Positions 23,861 through 37,686 of a stretch of DNA of 64,000 nt are shown here, one piece after another. A model generated the notes under the pieces. It did no database searches. It was not told the DNA's origin and worked only from the letters and a program-made list of their open reading frames with translations. Numbering within the stretch: position 1 is the stretch's first letter; each line of letters opens with the position of its first letter. The stretch is from Silurus meridionalis. Taxonomy: Eukaryota; Chordata; Actinopteri; Siluriformes; Siluridae. The position numbers and the translations under genes were made by a program. The stretch spans positions 17,427,632 to 17,491,631 of the forward strand of contig NC_060885.1 in the NCBI RefSeq assembly GCF_014805685.1. The letters run 5' to 3'.

Positions 23861-24084
23861 GGCTTTAATTGAATAAGTGAAAGAATCAATTGGTGTGTCT
23901 TATTATATTTACAAGTGATGACTTGATCGTAAATTTTAACTACTTATAATATTTTTCTCTGTCCATTAATGCTTCACACTCGTGTGTCTATATACTAAGA
24001 CTTCTTCCTTCTTGTTAGTGCTAACCAGATGGTGTCACTGTGGAGTCTATCTGTAATATTACTAGAGAATAATTACAGTGATGT

Positions 24085-24877
<793 letters not shown>

Positions 24878-25310
24878 TAAATCAGAAATGTATAGTCACT
24901 GTTTAAGCTGACTATACTATATTCAATCTTATTATTCATTTTTAAACATATTCATCAGTAAGAGCTGTCTTTTATTTTGTAAATTTTTTATATAATAACC
25001 TAAATTCTTACAAATCTGATAAAGAATATCACAGGAAATTAGAATATATTCAGTCTTGTTGTTTGGACATGACATTCCGTGTGATTTAAAATCTCAACAC
25101 ATCCCTAACAGTTTCCTACACTGCAGAATGGTTTATCAAATGCCTGTGAAATGATCAACATGGGAAAACCTTTGGGTTATGAGTAACTTTCAGGGCTGCT
25201 AAATTCTTCCCTCCTGGCAGACATGATCCTCAAATGAGGCATGTCTTGTATTTACTTGCTCAACCTCAATGCTCTAGAATTTTGCTCTGCTTTGAAAGAA
25301 CCTGCCTGAA

Positions 25311-25442
<132 letters not shown>

Positions 25443-26127
25443 CTTACTGTGTCTCTATACATAAGCATGTTGTGTGATTCCCCTTGGCAGCACTCCACCA
25501 TCATGGAAAGCGCCAACTCAGCACATTGCAATGCCCAATAAATAGTCATGTGTCTAACCACACTGACTGGTAGACAACCACTATAGGCATAGGAGAGAGG
25601 AAGAAAGCCAGAAAAAGCCAGTGCATTCCTCATTCACCAGAATACAAGTGCTTCCATAAATCCTACTGAATGTCAGCGGTGTAATGAACATCATTTCGAG
25701 CCTTACCACACTGTTGAACCTTACTGCGCACGAATGACCGGTTATATAGGGTTAAGCGTGTACAGTTGTGGTTCCCTGCAACAACAAAAAAAAACAAAAA
25801 ACAAAATGATTATGCAGCCCACTGTCTACAGTCATTATTCAGGCATTACTGAGAACCTGGAAATTTATGCTGCTTCCCAAACTCCTCTCAGGAAATGACA
25901 TTTCCTACAGACACTATACTGGAGAGGGGAGTGATTAAGGGAGAGAGTGAAAGAGAGACCCAGAGAAAAGAAAGAGTGAGGAAGAGGGGTGTTTCTAACC
26001 GGGAACAGAGCTTTCACTGTTCCGTACTATACACTCACAGAAACACACACTCAGAGAAACAGAAAAGGAGAGAAAAAGAGCAGAAACCTTACACACATTT
26101 GCTTTCTCTAGGTGTTTAGCTGGGTGT

Positions 26128-26187
26128 ATGGAGCATTCTGGTCTGAAAAATGAAACTCTCATCTGTTGTGATTGTTCTCCTGACTAG
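26128..26187 (+). other. Overlapping upstream ORF in the VSTM4 leader
   Basis: An ATG at 26128 opens a 19-codon frame that ends at TAG 26185-26187, 36 bases past the VSTM4 start codon at 26150 and in another frame. Its start context has T at -3 and G at +4, weaker than the VSTM4 start (A at -3). A ribosome using it would miss the main start, so it could lower VSTM4 translation. Confidence 0.5.
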
Positions 26188-29100
26188 GGCTTTGATTGGA
26201 GGTAAGCTTGTTTGTTTGCATTTTGCCCTTTCTTGCAAAATAAAAGAAATTTACAATTTTCTATGAGAGTGAGAATGATGAATGATAATGAGAGAAGGAA
26301 ACAACAACTGTAACCAAGTTTGACAAACTTTAGTGTCTTTGTGAAACTTAGTTACTACACAGAAGTGACTGCATTGGATCACTTGGATGAAATAACTTTC
26401 TTAGTGCTAGTAAAGCAATTCAGTGATGTAGTTTAAAAATGCTAGAAACCTATTTACCCTTTATTTGTCTTTTAGAACTACAGAAATATCACTGAGTGTT
26501 ATTGAGTACTGTCAAACGTCTAGCATGTTAGTGATTTAAACTTTGCAGGTCAATCCAAAAAGATCCTTCAGCATTTGTAAAAAATTTCTTGTGAAATGAA
26601 ACCAGTCTTGCATGTTAAAATGGTGGTCTTGTGTGATGTGGTTTTTGTACTAAAAACATTCCCATGGCTAACTAGTTATGGATCTCAGTACTGCGGACCA
26701 AACATTTAATGCAACAAAAATTTCCAACAGCTGCATTCAATCTTCTCAATGTGTTCTCTGCTTTCTAGTTCAAGAAGGCAGGCAAATGTTTTCCACCTGT
26801 AGTTTTCTTCTTTTTGGATCGTGCTGAGACTGGACACATGCAGAATGTTTTTGTAGGCCTTTGGACAAAAAAAAAAAAAAAAAAAGCTAATGAATCCTTT
26901 ACTATGAATTATTTTTTATTATTATTTGTTGTAAGACATAAGTGCAGTCTAAATCCTAATCCACACACACCAACCTCTCTACCAGATCTATTAGATGTTT
27001 TCAATGATATTCACAGATTTTATTAAGCCTTGTCTTCTTAATGTTCGAGCAGCAATCACTGTAATCATTATGCATTCAAATGTGGGAAAATAAGTAGGAC
27101 TGCGCATTCCCATATGTCATAACCATTTCCTAATCAGTGCTAATTATTGCATATTTATCTTTGTGGTGCCAGGATTAAGTATTTATATTGTGCTTTGCTA
27201 CAGCACTAAAATCAAGATGAGAGAATTTAAAGCTCTCTTCTAAGTTTTTTTTTTTTTTTTTTTTAGCATTTCATCTTACTCTGCTTCTTTATCTCTTAAG
27301 AGTTGATTGAGGCTCTGAATGTGACAGTGACCCCTGGACCGGTCACTATGTGTCTGGAGGGAGAAAATATTACCATGTCATGCCTGGTTTCTCAAAAAAA
27401 GAGGAGCAACAGCGTGCTGGTTCTGCGCTGGCTCTACTTCCCAAAGCCTGAGGATGAGCGACTGGTGGTGAAAATGAATTTCAAGAAGGCCAAGTATTAC
27501 GGGAACTACAGCCTAAGCTTTTCACAGACCAAATTTTACCTGTGGGAGGAAGTAGAAGGACAGATATACAGCCTGCTGATCTTCAATGTGTCCAGGGAAG
27601 ACCGAGGCAACTACAGCTGTAAAGTGCAAGAGATACGCAAACAAAGGAACAAGTGGAGGGCCTCGTCAAATGGCACAGGGACCATGGAGCTACGAGGTAA
27701 CAGCAATGTTTTATTTTTAGTAATAGTATTATTACGCATACAATCAGGTTAATATGTCTTAAATAATTGAGATTTCCTAGTTGTTCCAAGTGCCACCTTA
27801 AATTATTCTTGTGATAAATATTGAGTTTGTTTTTGAACTCAGATAACATAACATTATTTAAAATCATCATTGCATTCTCTTTAGAATCTGGTGTAATACA
27901 ATGGCAATAATTCAAGCATAAAAAAAAGTAATTGCATCATATTTTTTCTAATTAATTTCTGGATATGAAGAACAGGGCATTTCGTAACTGATAGTTTCTT
28001 TTGTAAGCTTTACCACATATTAGCTTCAGTGAATAAGTTGGCTTCAGGATTGCACTTTTTTTTTTTTTTTGCGTATACATCATTTAGTCTTAAAATAGGT
28101 TCTGTGCCTATACAAACAGAGTATTGGGCTGTATATGTGTGGTATTTGGACATGTTCTAAAGTCAGAGCAGGGGATATTGGCAAGCATGCACCAAAAACA
28201 TTTACTCTGGCTGCTTTAGTTTTCCTCTGCTGCTCCAGGGGTAGAAATGAGAGGTCCTATATGTGCTAAAAGCATAAAAGATGAAACATTTAGTTAATAA
28301 GAAGTGATTATTTAGTTATGGTTAACAAAAGAGGCAGCTTGTTATTATTTTTATTATTGTTATTTTTATTATCGTTATTATTATTACTATTATTATTATT
28401 ATTGTTATTATTATTAGTAGTATTATTTTAATTATATTATTATAATGGTGTCTTTGTTGAACATGTCATTGCATTTATTTCTTTTCTTTTGAGATAATAC
28501 TCATTTTTATTATGCAAATTAAGTCATTATCCAGGCAGTTCATCTCTCCGGTCTGCATAGAATATGAAAATAACTTTTTTTTAAACAATTTTTTTTCATG
28601 GATTGAAGCAAGAAGAATGCTCTAGACTATTCATGCAGTTTTGTCAAAGCTCCATATATTTACACTGTCAAGTATACAAGCAGCAGACATTTTCTTGTTT
28701 TGTTGGTAACACATTTAAACAACCACAGATTCCTCACATGCACAGAACTGTGAAAGACAAAAACAAAGAACAAACACTGAGAAGTAATAAGGAAGGATAC
28801 AGAGCTCATGGTTGACTTCAGAATGGTCAATTTGCGATGTTTATGAACAACAAAAGAAAAACAGATCTGAGTTACAGCACAGGGCACAAATATTCTACTC
28901 AAACTGAGTACAAGTTCATGCACTTCAGAAACAAAACCAAAGCACAAGCAAATCTTGTTTTCTATTAACATTCTCCACGTTTATACTTTAGATCTGAATA
29001 CACATTTTTAAAGAATGTGCTTTCATTACTTTTCTGCAGCGCTAGTGGAAAAACAACTTAAATGCAGCATTTGGACAGGCTTTACAGCTCCTCTTGAAAC

Positions 29101-32100
29101 AGCGAATACAGATCACATGTGGACTCGTGCACCCGAGCAGAACCCTGTTATTAATGCAGGTCTGGTCCTCATCTGAGTGCAAGCCAGTGTTAATGAACAG
29201 CACATGAGCAGTGAAGAAAGATGCACACCTAGTTCTATTAGAGCCCAGAGCACAGGAAGAGAGGTATAAAGCAGGGCCAGAAGCCAATAAATGCTTTATC
29301 AGGCTGTTTAAAAGGACTTAAAAAAAATGGCTTATCTTTCTTCTTTCTTCTACTTTTTACACGTTATAATCATAATAAAGTCGATGTGATCATCGACTTT
29401 CTTATTTCCTCAATTTTTTTATGTTATAATCGTAACAAAGTTGATTCAATCAAACTTTCATTTAATTACAAATTAATCGAGGTATACAGAACCTTTTTTC
29501 TATTTTTACAGTGAAAATATATAGTTAATGAAAATAATGACTAACCAAGCTTCACAATACACTATTTGTGCATCCTTTAAAATATTTTTTCCTTCAAATT
29601 GAAATACAAATTACTTAGATCAAATAAGGTAATGAAATAAAAGTACACTATATATATAAAATATATTATAGTCAATTATTAAAATCCCAGACTTGAAATG
29701 TGCCTAAAGCAGATTTGAAATATTTTTAATTGCCTGTGGCCTGATCTTACTGGAGACTCATCAAGCACAAATCTGCAATCTTGCTAAAAAAACAGATTCG
29801 TTTGAGAAAAGGAGTGGTTAAAACAAGAACAGAGGGCAGAAGTGATATTCACTCTCATTCGTTACTATTTTCCAAAAGCATGTGCCTAAGTGTTTTATTT
29901 CTCTCATACTCAAATATTTAGTTTTATGAATTTAGGAAAGATACAGTGCTGTACAAATGTTGTAAAATGTTTGCAGTCATTCTCTGGACGTTGATAAATA
30001 ATGCAGCTTGTCATGTTTCGGTAAACCAAACCCTACAGCAAGCATTCCTATGTCTAGAAACTTAAAGCACTGACACCACAGACTCCTTCCCAAAATGTTA
30101 AACAAACATCTCTTCACAAAAAAATTCTTTCAAATAAAGAAAAGTGCTTTTTTTTAAAAAATATTTGTGTTTGTGGATATTGTCTTCTATAAATATCACT
30201 GTGTACAACCTATTCAAATAAGGGCATTATTAAAAATCTCATAGCTGGCACTACTGTTATAGAAAATAAACCAACACCCCTGAACCAAATCCACAGCACT
30301 GTGTGAAAAAATATGATTTGATATACAAACCATGGATTTTATTAAATGAAAAAGTAGGACATAGAAATAAATAGTGCTAAATTAACTTAATGAACTGAAT
30401 TTAAATTAAACTTACACACATTTTCAATAGTTTATATAATTTCAATTCAATTCAATTCATTTTTATTTGTATAGCGCTTTTAACAATGAACATTGTCTCA
30501 AAGCAGCTTTACACAGATAATGTGGTGATAAAAAATGAATATGTTCTTTATAAGTAAGTTTATCCCTGATGAGCGAGTTTATAAAAGGCTTCTAATCACT
30601 TCAACATAATCCGTCTTTAAAAGTGGAAGAAAAATATGTTTAAATGCAGTCTGTTAAAAATAAAACTTAGGTTACTAAAGATTCTGAAGATCCCTATTGT
30701 GTCTGGTTGAGTTTGATAATAAATGTGCTTCAGCATGTCCCAAGATTAGAAATAATCTCTGTAAATGCATATTTACAATCATATATCATTAAAATGATTG
30801 TGGTTTGGTGTGAGAGTGGGCTTTTTATTTTATTGCACATTGGAGGCAACTTTAGGGAGTTTAATCTGACCAAAAGCAATGTGTTACAGGGAGGTGCGGC
30901 TCTCTTCATATTTATTAAACCTGTTTCTCCCTTTATGATTGCAGTGCATTATGTAGGAGTCCCCGAGAGCACCGATAACATCTGGCGCTGGTTTCAAGGT
31001 ATAGAGTGATTTCTAATTTTAAATAAACAGTCATCGTAAAAACATACAGTATTGTATGCATTACAGTCTGGACCATATCTCCACTATCAGAAAGCATTAA
31101 TTGACAATTCCTTCTAGTCTCTATAATGAAAAAAGAACACACACAATCTCTAAAAAGCAACTCTTCTTTGGCCCAGTTTTTTTGGCCAGCCCTTTCCCAT
31201 GAGAGCACTCTCCACCCTTATATGAAAGCACTTGCAGGATTTCAGGGGAACACAGAGTGCTCTCTCCGGTTTCCTATCCTTTTCAACAAAAGCACAGTAT
31301 TGCACATTCATTCCGTATAAAAACACAATAAATGCAGTTAGAGACTCACAATTTATAAACAGTAACTGACGTGTGATTGCAGCATATAAAACATGCATAA
31401 AGGTATAATTGATTGTTATGATTCTACATAGTGAAGTTTGAAAGAGTTCTGTATTTAAACTGTTTCACAAAACAATAACAAGTCGAAAGCATTTAATTTG
31501 TGGATAAGATGCCACTTTGTTTAATGAATAAGATTAGATCAGATATTTTCTGCTTTTGCTGAGATTCTTCGCTGCTCGGCACCATATCGGTTTTATCATT
31601 CATATGAAAGATTTTGGAATGCTTGTTTTTGAGCATGCTCTCACTGTCCATCTATATGCGTCCATCATAGATTCTTTTGTGTGATTTTTTTAGATCTTTA
31701 TTTGTGTGCAGTGCTGATCTGCTCTGTCGGACTAATTTCTACATTGCTTTTCATCGTTAAAATTACATGTCAATGCATGCAGCATAAGCGAAGACGGAAA
31801 GGTGAGGAGGCTTTATTTCTGTTATTAAGCAGATATAGTTCATCTGGTTCTATATCTTCCTGCTAAAAACTAAACTGTACAAGGGAAAATGTAGATTCCT
31901 GAATTTAAATAACAAAATTAACTATAAAAATTATGTTAAAAATTGCTTAAAATTGACTAAATACTATGATGGTTTAATGATTATTATTATTATTTTTTAT
32001 TATTTCCTATTTTTAATCTATTCAGCCAGATTTTATTTGGTGAAATCCCCAGAAAACAGGTAAGGCTTCACTTCATGACTATTTATCTTATTCGTGTAAC

Positions 32101-33514
32101 TGATGATGTATTATAGATGTTTTAGAACTAAATATAAATGCTCTGTAGCTCTGGAGAGACAGTGACCAGCATTGCCAGCTCATCTCCTGGAATGCACAGG
32201 AAAGAGAAAAGGCATAAAGCACCACCCAAAGACATCACTTCACAACCACCAGTGATACCAGTGAAAGGTATGACTTCCAGACGAAACCCTGCAGATCCTA
32301 AAATAACAGGCTGGAGCCCTAAACTCTGCTTCGAAACATTAAAGCCTTGAGCATTAAGTGATACAGTGTTTAATCATACACTAATTGAACTACTTTGACC
32401 TTAACCCTTTGGCATGAACTTTAGTATTATCACATTATCACATATACAGTAACTAATCTGTGACTTGTTTTATTGCAGCAGCAGTGAAGTGATTTACTGT
32501 GTGTTAAATGTTTGGTTAAGCCTCATGGCATCACGTCATCATGCAAAGAGAAAATGTTGACTGAGGTTAAACTATGAACATCTGGAATAAATTAAAAGAA
32601 TGATTTATATCTGTCAGCATTCATTTTTATTTAGTGGTTATCTAATGAATTTTGGAAATGCAGTCTTTGTTATAATCTGTAATTTATTCAATTTGTAATT
32701 CACATTTTTATCCTTTTGCAGCTCCTGTTCCACGTAAACCACGTAGGACCAAACTTTTAAAAGTCCAACCTAGAAAATCAAACATGGTGAGATTTGTTGT
32801 TGTTGTTGTATCAGTCAGTCATTCATATAATATAGCAACAAAAGGAATCATGCACTATTACTCGTTTTTATGAGGAATAATAATTGTAATAATTTCTGTG
32901 CATAATCCTTTTTTTCACATAATATTTGATTTCTAAAAACCTTGTATTTTTTTATCTTTATGTCAATTAAATTATTGCCCACAATATGCAAGGGAGAAAT
33001 TATTGTTTTTGGTTGTTGGTATTGCTGATATCACCATTTTCATGGCTTGTAATCGCATTTACCTTTATTGCTTTTTGAAACAGAATTATTTATTTAGCAA
33101 GCTTGATTCTCATTGCATTGCCTTTTACTAAAATTATTACAGAGTACAGAGTAAAAAGCTGAGGAAAATGAGAATTATTTTGAGATACTTAATCCCATCT
33201 TTAAGAGAGCTTATATTTCATATTGTACCTGGTCTAACTGGCAGGGTACGTTAAATAAATATGTGGTAATGTGCTGTTATAAAAAACAAATTTTTTAATT
33301 AAATGTGATTAAAGGTACTAATTTGAGCAGTTTTATGAACATTACGGAACATGAAAATTTTTTATTACTACTTTTATTTTATTTGTGTTGCACTTATTCA
33401 CAACAGAAGGAACAGAGAGCTTACTACTTTTAATTCTTACTATGTATTTTCTCCTGGCTGGAAAAGAAACAAGAGAAAGTGAACAAAATAAAATAAAATG
33501 TACAAACTACTGTA

Positions 33515-33600
<86 letters not shown>

Positions 33601-33857
33601 CATATAAACATTGTGCAAAAATATACAACTTTATCGCTACAGATTTGTGACAAAAGTAAAACTTTTTCGTCCAAGGACATAAGCAATCTTTTTTACAGAC
33701 AAAACCAGATCTAAAGTTGGATCTGTAATTTCATGTTGATGTGTCCAAGCATTCCCAGATTACCGAATGCAATTCCAGACCCTGACCACATACAGTAGTC
33801 TTTACCACACTGAAACGCCCTGCTTTTTTTCTCTCTGTATGTCTGTCTGTCTGTCTG

Positions 33858-33904
<47 letters not shown>

Positions 33905-34084
33905 GCTCTTCCTGTCTCAAAGCCGCGGGTGGCAGATGACAGCCTGACATACGCGGAGCTGGAACTGGTCAAGCGAGTGCCCGAGGTTAAAAGAAGCAGC
34001 TCAGGATCTGCACAGCTGGAGACCAGTGCAAACTGCACAGGAACTGTATACGCCCAAATCCTCTTTGTGGAAAAGCAAGTGTAA
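26150..34084 (+). CDS. VSTM4: VSTM4 (V-set and transmembrane domain containing 4), eight exons
   Basis: This is a single-pass Ig-superfamily membrane protein; in mammals its ectodomain is also the source of the secreted peptide Lv. The exons are 26150-26201, 27301-27696, 30945-30998, 31694-31801, 32026-32059, 32149-32267, 32722-32786 and 33923-34084, with all phases joining, for 329 residues (human 320). The start is fixed by an in-frame TGA two codons upstream. Residues 1-17 are a signal peptide. The V-type Ig domain has its disulfide cysteines at about 45 (TMSC) and 124 (NYSCKVQE), Trp61 in the core, and six N-glycosylation sequons. The transmembrane segment is about 169-191, followed by a KRRRK stop-transfer. 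The tail carries LTYAEL at Tyr286 and TVYAQI at Tyr319, resembling ITIM and ITSM motifs. The last exon's pyrimidine tract is a (CT)n microsatellite. The gene is divergent from CEFIP and convergent with WDFY4, as in human. Confidence 0.95.
28344..28445. repeat. (ATT)n imperfect microsatellite in VSTM4 intron 2
   Basis: A run of ATT/TTA triplets with frequent interruptions, within the long second intron. Confidence 0.85.
29341..29460. repeat. 60-base tandem duplication, each unit with a hairpin
   Basis: Two adjacent 60-base units in VSTM4 intron 2 share a TTATAATC core. Each ends in an inverted repeat: AAAGTCGATG/CATCGACTTT at 29377-29400 and AAAGTTGATT/AATCAAACTTT at 29437-29458. Differences between the left arms are largely matched by changes in the right arms, apart from one inserted A. 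Confidence 0.75.
30441..30520 (-). repeat. Second copy of the teleost interspersed repeat, 5'-truncated
   Basis: The reverse strand reads AAAGCTGCTTTGAGACAATG and AAAAGCGCTATACAAATAAA, then a TTGAA 5-mer tail. This matches the 3' half of the copy at 483-720. It lies in VSTM4 intron 2, upstream of the exon at 30945. Confidence 0.75.
33515..33601. repeat. (TATC)n microsatellite in VSTM4 intron 7
   Basis: About 21 near-perfect TATC units. Confidence 0.97.
33859..33899 (+). repeat. (CT)n microsatellite forming the VSTM4 exon 8 pyrimidine tract
   Basis: About 20 CT units, preceded by (GTCT)n, end 23 bases before the exon at 33923. Together with CTGTGCTCTTCCTGTCTCAAAG they form the acceptor region of the terminal coding exon. 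Confidence 0.9.
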
Positions 34085-34373
34085 ATTCAGCTGAAACTCT
34101 TTTGTATTGGAATTATTTATGATATAGCATTTGGGATTGTTTACATGCATTATTTTCTTGGCATAAAGGCAGAAGTCTGAGCATCTGTCATTTGTACATT
34201 CACAATGTTTTATACTTGGGTACATTCACAAATTACATGTGTGCAAATGATCTTTTTTTTGTTTGTTTGTTTGTTTTTTTAATTGCGAGAAGATATTGCT
34301 TCACAGTTGGATTTAATCCAATACTGAGATTTAATTCTGATGTTATAATTATGTTCTTTAAAATAAGCAATGT

Positions 34374-34387
34374 AATAAAATAATAAA
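34374..34387 (+). promoter_or_regulatory. VSTM4: VSTM4 polyadenylation signals
   Basis: Two AATAAA hexamers at 34374-34379 and 34382-34387 lie about 290 bases past the stop, a plausible 3' UTR length. Confidence 0.6.
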
Positions 34388-35131
34388 ATATGTAATTTCA
34401 TTGTAACAACATTTTTTTTTTCAATTCATCAGGGTCCTGTAAAGATTAGAATGATTTGCAAGTTATAGATTCATAAATAGGAAGCACTTCTACATCACAT
34501 AAAACATCAAGCCTCACACAGGGACTAATGCAACCCGCAGACCATTTAAGTAATTTAACCCTCAACATATACAAGCTGCATGTTTGTTAGTATACTCTGG
34601 GGCTGATGTATCGTTATTTCTGCCCCTCCTACATGATTGAATTCTGACTATAGTGAGGATGAAAGGTAAAAAAAAAACAAATCTCAAATTGTGAATTACA
34701 GCTCCATGTGTATGCCTTAGTTCACTGTCAGGGCTCTATGTTTGGGATGAGATGATTATGAGAGTGTCTCCTCTGCACAGCTCTGAAGGCAGTGACTATG
34801 ATGAACCCTCTAATGGTTACATTTATTCAAATTATACTAATTGTGATCATGGTTAATAATTAGCTTTACAGTGCATTATAATTGGGTTAGACTACAAGAT
34901 GGTTCTGCCTTGATGCTATAATTTATTTGATTTAATTATTCAGAAGTGCCCAAATGGTTTGACATTTTAATATCATAAAACCACTGACGTATTAAAACTG
35001 AGATCACATTGTCTATTGAGAAGGTCATTTGATTCTCTCCGTGAGATATATGATGATTATTTTCCAGTCTATTAAGCTCCTCCACTTAGCACAATTAGCC
35101 ACTCGCACAAAGGTTAAAGAGAGCGACCCTC

Positions 35132-35133
<2 letters not shown>

Positions 35134-35182
<49 letters not shown>

Positions 35183-35205
35183 ATTTCTCTCTCTTTCTCT
35201 CTCTT
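35134..35205. repeat. (TC)n microsatellite, interrupted
   Basis: About 30 TC units with TTTATTTC-type interruptions near the right end. Confidence 0.95.
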
Positions 35206-35799
35206 GGCTGTGGTCATAGTGCATATTAATGAGCAGCTACACTGGTAGACTAGCAGAGAGGCCTGGGCAGGATGAGACAATAAGCCTAAGGATTAGTCTG
35301 TAGCACAAATAATCACACGATGAGTTCAACAGCTGTCACAAAAAGAATGGTGACCTTGTGGTTAATTTTCAGAGAATAAGGTGAAAATGGGGCCAACATG
35401 CTTTTCTGTGAAATTATCCCATGTGGAAATTGCAGGACAGAGACTGGAGCCGAGCAGAGCAACCACAAAGCAGAACAAACCACAAACTAGAAAAAGACTT
35501 ACATGTAACAACAAATTAAACAAAAAAAAAAAAAAAAAAACTTCATCTGCACTCAAATCTGTTGAGTTGTTCTAAACAACAGCCTCTTTTAAATTCACTC
35601 CAGATGCCTAGAAATTGTTTGCCTTTTCATGGTGTAAAATCGAAAGCCTCTCATGGATGGAATTTGATTCTATCATTGTGTGAAACTTGATATAATAATG
35701 ACATCTTTTGTTTTATAATGCTAGATTGAAAAAATAAAACACAGCTATGAAACCAAATGTTCGCAATAATCTATACCTCCCACATCCACCTTAATGTAT

Positions 35800-36100
35800 A
35801 CTATTGAACAGACACACGCCCTAAATCATCAGGAATTGAAGCTTCCATAGCGATTTAGCTCCCACTATCCTTCTCGGGACGTTTCAGGCTGCTTAATGAC
35901 AACCATTAGGAGGATGCAATCTCAAAAGGTTGGGAGTAAAGCAACAATTAACCCTCTTCCTGAGGGAGGTACATGAAGGATGGCCTAATGGGAGCATCGT
36001 CAGCTCCAAATAATCTTGGCCCTCTTCTAAAACAACGCCGACGAGGAACAGAATATAAGTGCAAATGGGGAAAATCCAAAGTATTACACAATTTCAAACT
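35800..36100. promoter_or_regulatory. Candidate conserved noncoding element
   Basis: This block of mixed composition contains words such as GCTTAATGACAACCATTAG and no simple repeats. It is flanked by AT-rich DNA and repeats. There is no coding signal, and only a conservation test can decide. Confidence 0.25.
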
Positions 36101-36204
36101 CCACGCCTACATTATAGAACAGAGATCAAAGGAAAAGTAATATAATGAGTACATTGAGAAATCAATCTAAGTGCAATTACAGGCTAGTCTGAGTTTGTAT
36201 CTTC

Positions 36205-36445
36205 AAATGTTTTGTTTGGATTGGATGGATGGATATTTTATTCAGTTATGCTCTATCTTGGTCAGGGTTGCTGTGAATTCAAGGAATACTGATTGTTAAA
36301 CAGGAATACCATACACATCCATACACACTTTTATACATCTAACTTACATAAATTTATTGATAACGGAAAAATCAGGAAGAAACCTATGAACAGAGAGTAA
36401 CCTGAGCTCAGGATCTGAACATGTGACCCTAGAACTGTAAGAGCT
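36205..36445 (+). repeat. Decayed teleost retroposon-like repeat
   Basis: Phrases such as ATCTTGGTCAGGGTTGC, GGAAGAAACC and AACCTGAGCTCAGGATC, starting after GGATGGATGG, match a repeat I recognise from many fish genomes. The copy is diverged and has no coding capacity. The class assignment is from memory. Confidence 0.5.
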
Positions 36446-36654
36446 GTTAAAGCTGTAAGAATTGATTATTTTGTGTCATTTTATTTTTTGTTGATGTAAA
36501 ACTGTAGACTTTATTGTATATGGTAAAGCTGTGGACCCTTTATATTTTTGTATAAATAATACATCTTTTATCAATCAATTTAAAAATTTTTATATAAGTA
36601 TTTTAAGGTAGGTTATTAATATAATTATGTGATATAATTTATATACTTTTATTA

Positions 36655-37686
36655 TAGTTTTTCTCAGTTGCTTTAAAGCGTTTTTCGAATTATCCCTAAT
36701 ATCATGAATTATCTCTAATAATCACAAACCAGTAAGTGCACTCTCAAAACAATTTGTACAAACAGCACAATACATTGGATTTCTTGCAAGACCATGTACA
36801 TTTCTCAAAATCTTTGGTTCATCTCTCAAAAGTTAGTATTTGTGTCAATGAACATGCCCATTAGAATAATCCTTATGTCATTGTTTACAAACAAGATCAT
36901 CACAATGTTTAGTCATGGTGTCAGTATGATGCTGCACAGTTTTAGTATTTCCTAATATAATCTACGGTTTGGGTTACAGTGATTGAAAATGCAACAAGGC
37001 TAAATTTCTTCTGTATGACAGCTATGAATTTCAGCAGCACAAATGTATTCATTTGATTGCAGATTTGATTAATATTGATTGCATGAGACCGAACAGGATT
37101 CACACCTTTACTGTACTGTAATAGTGTTTGCTAGTTTCTTGGTTGTTCCTCCATTTTCAGAAAATGTAATTCTGTGTTTTGCTCTGTCTGTCGCCAATTG
37201 AAGATTCACAAGATACACCTTTGACCTGTTTTAGAGAACTAGTTGATCATTGGTTGATCTGATGCCACTCACTCACTTTCATAAGTGAAATTCAAGATTC
37301 ATCTGCACAATTCATCAACTCAAGACACATTTACAAAAGAAAAGTTTAATAGAAATTTAAGATTGACACATTATTACAATTGGTTTAACCATTCAATGAC
37401 TTATGCCATGAACTGATGCCGAGATGTTTTGGGGGTTAAGACTATTCAGGTGAAAACAGTATAATATATTTTAATCAACACGACATAAACAACTGATAAT
37501 GTACAGTCGGAAACAGCAGACAATTGTAAACAATCAATTAAATGACAGCATTCGCAATTTAATCAAAGCAACGAGAATTGTTTTTATGATGTGCACAAGT
37601 GAATAAATGAGGGGGAGGTTGAACAAGGAGTTTCGAGAATTTCATTTCTGATCTGAGAAATTTTCCAAAGCAACTGAGAAAAACTG
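36655..37686 (+). mobile_element. TIR DNA transposon, non-autonomous copy B
   Basis: The ends are imperfect inverted repeats: TAGTTTTTCTCAGTTGCTTT at the left and the complement AAAGCAACTGAGAAAAACTG at the right, flanked by TA on both sides. The 1,032-base element has no transposase-length frame. The relic at 24192-24877 is a reverse-oriented, internally deleted relative. TA targets and short TIRs suggest Tc1/mariner, but the family is not one I can name. Confidence 0.7.
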
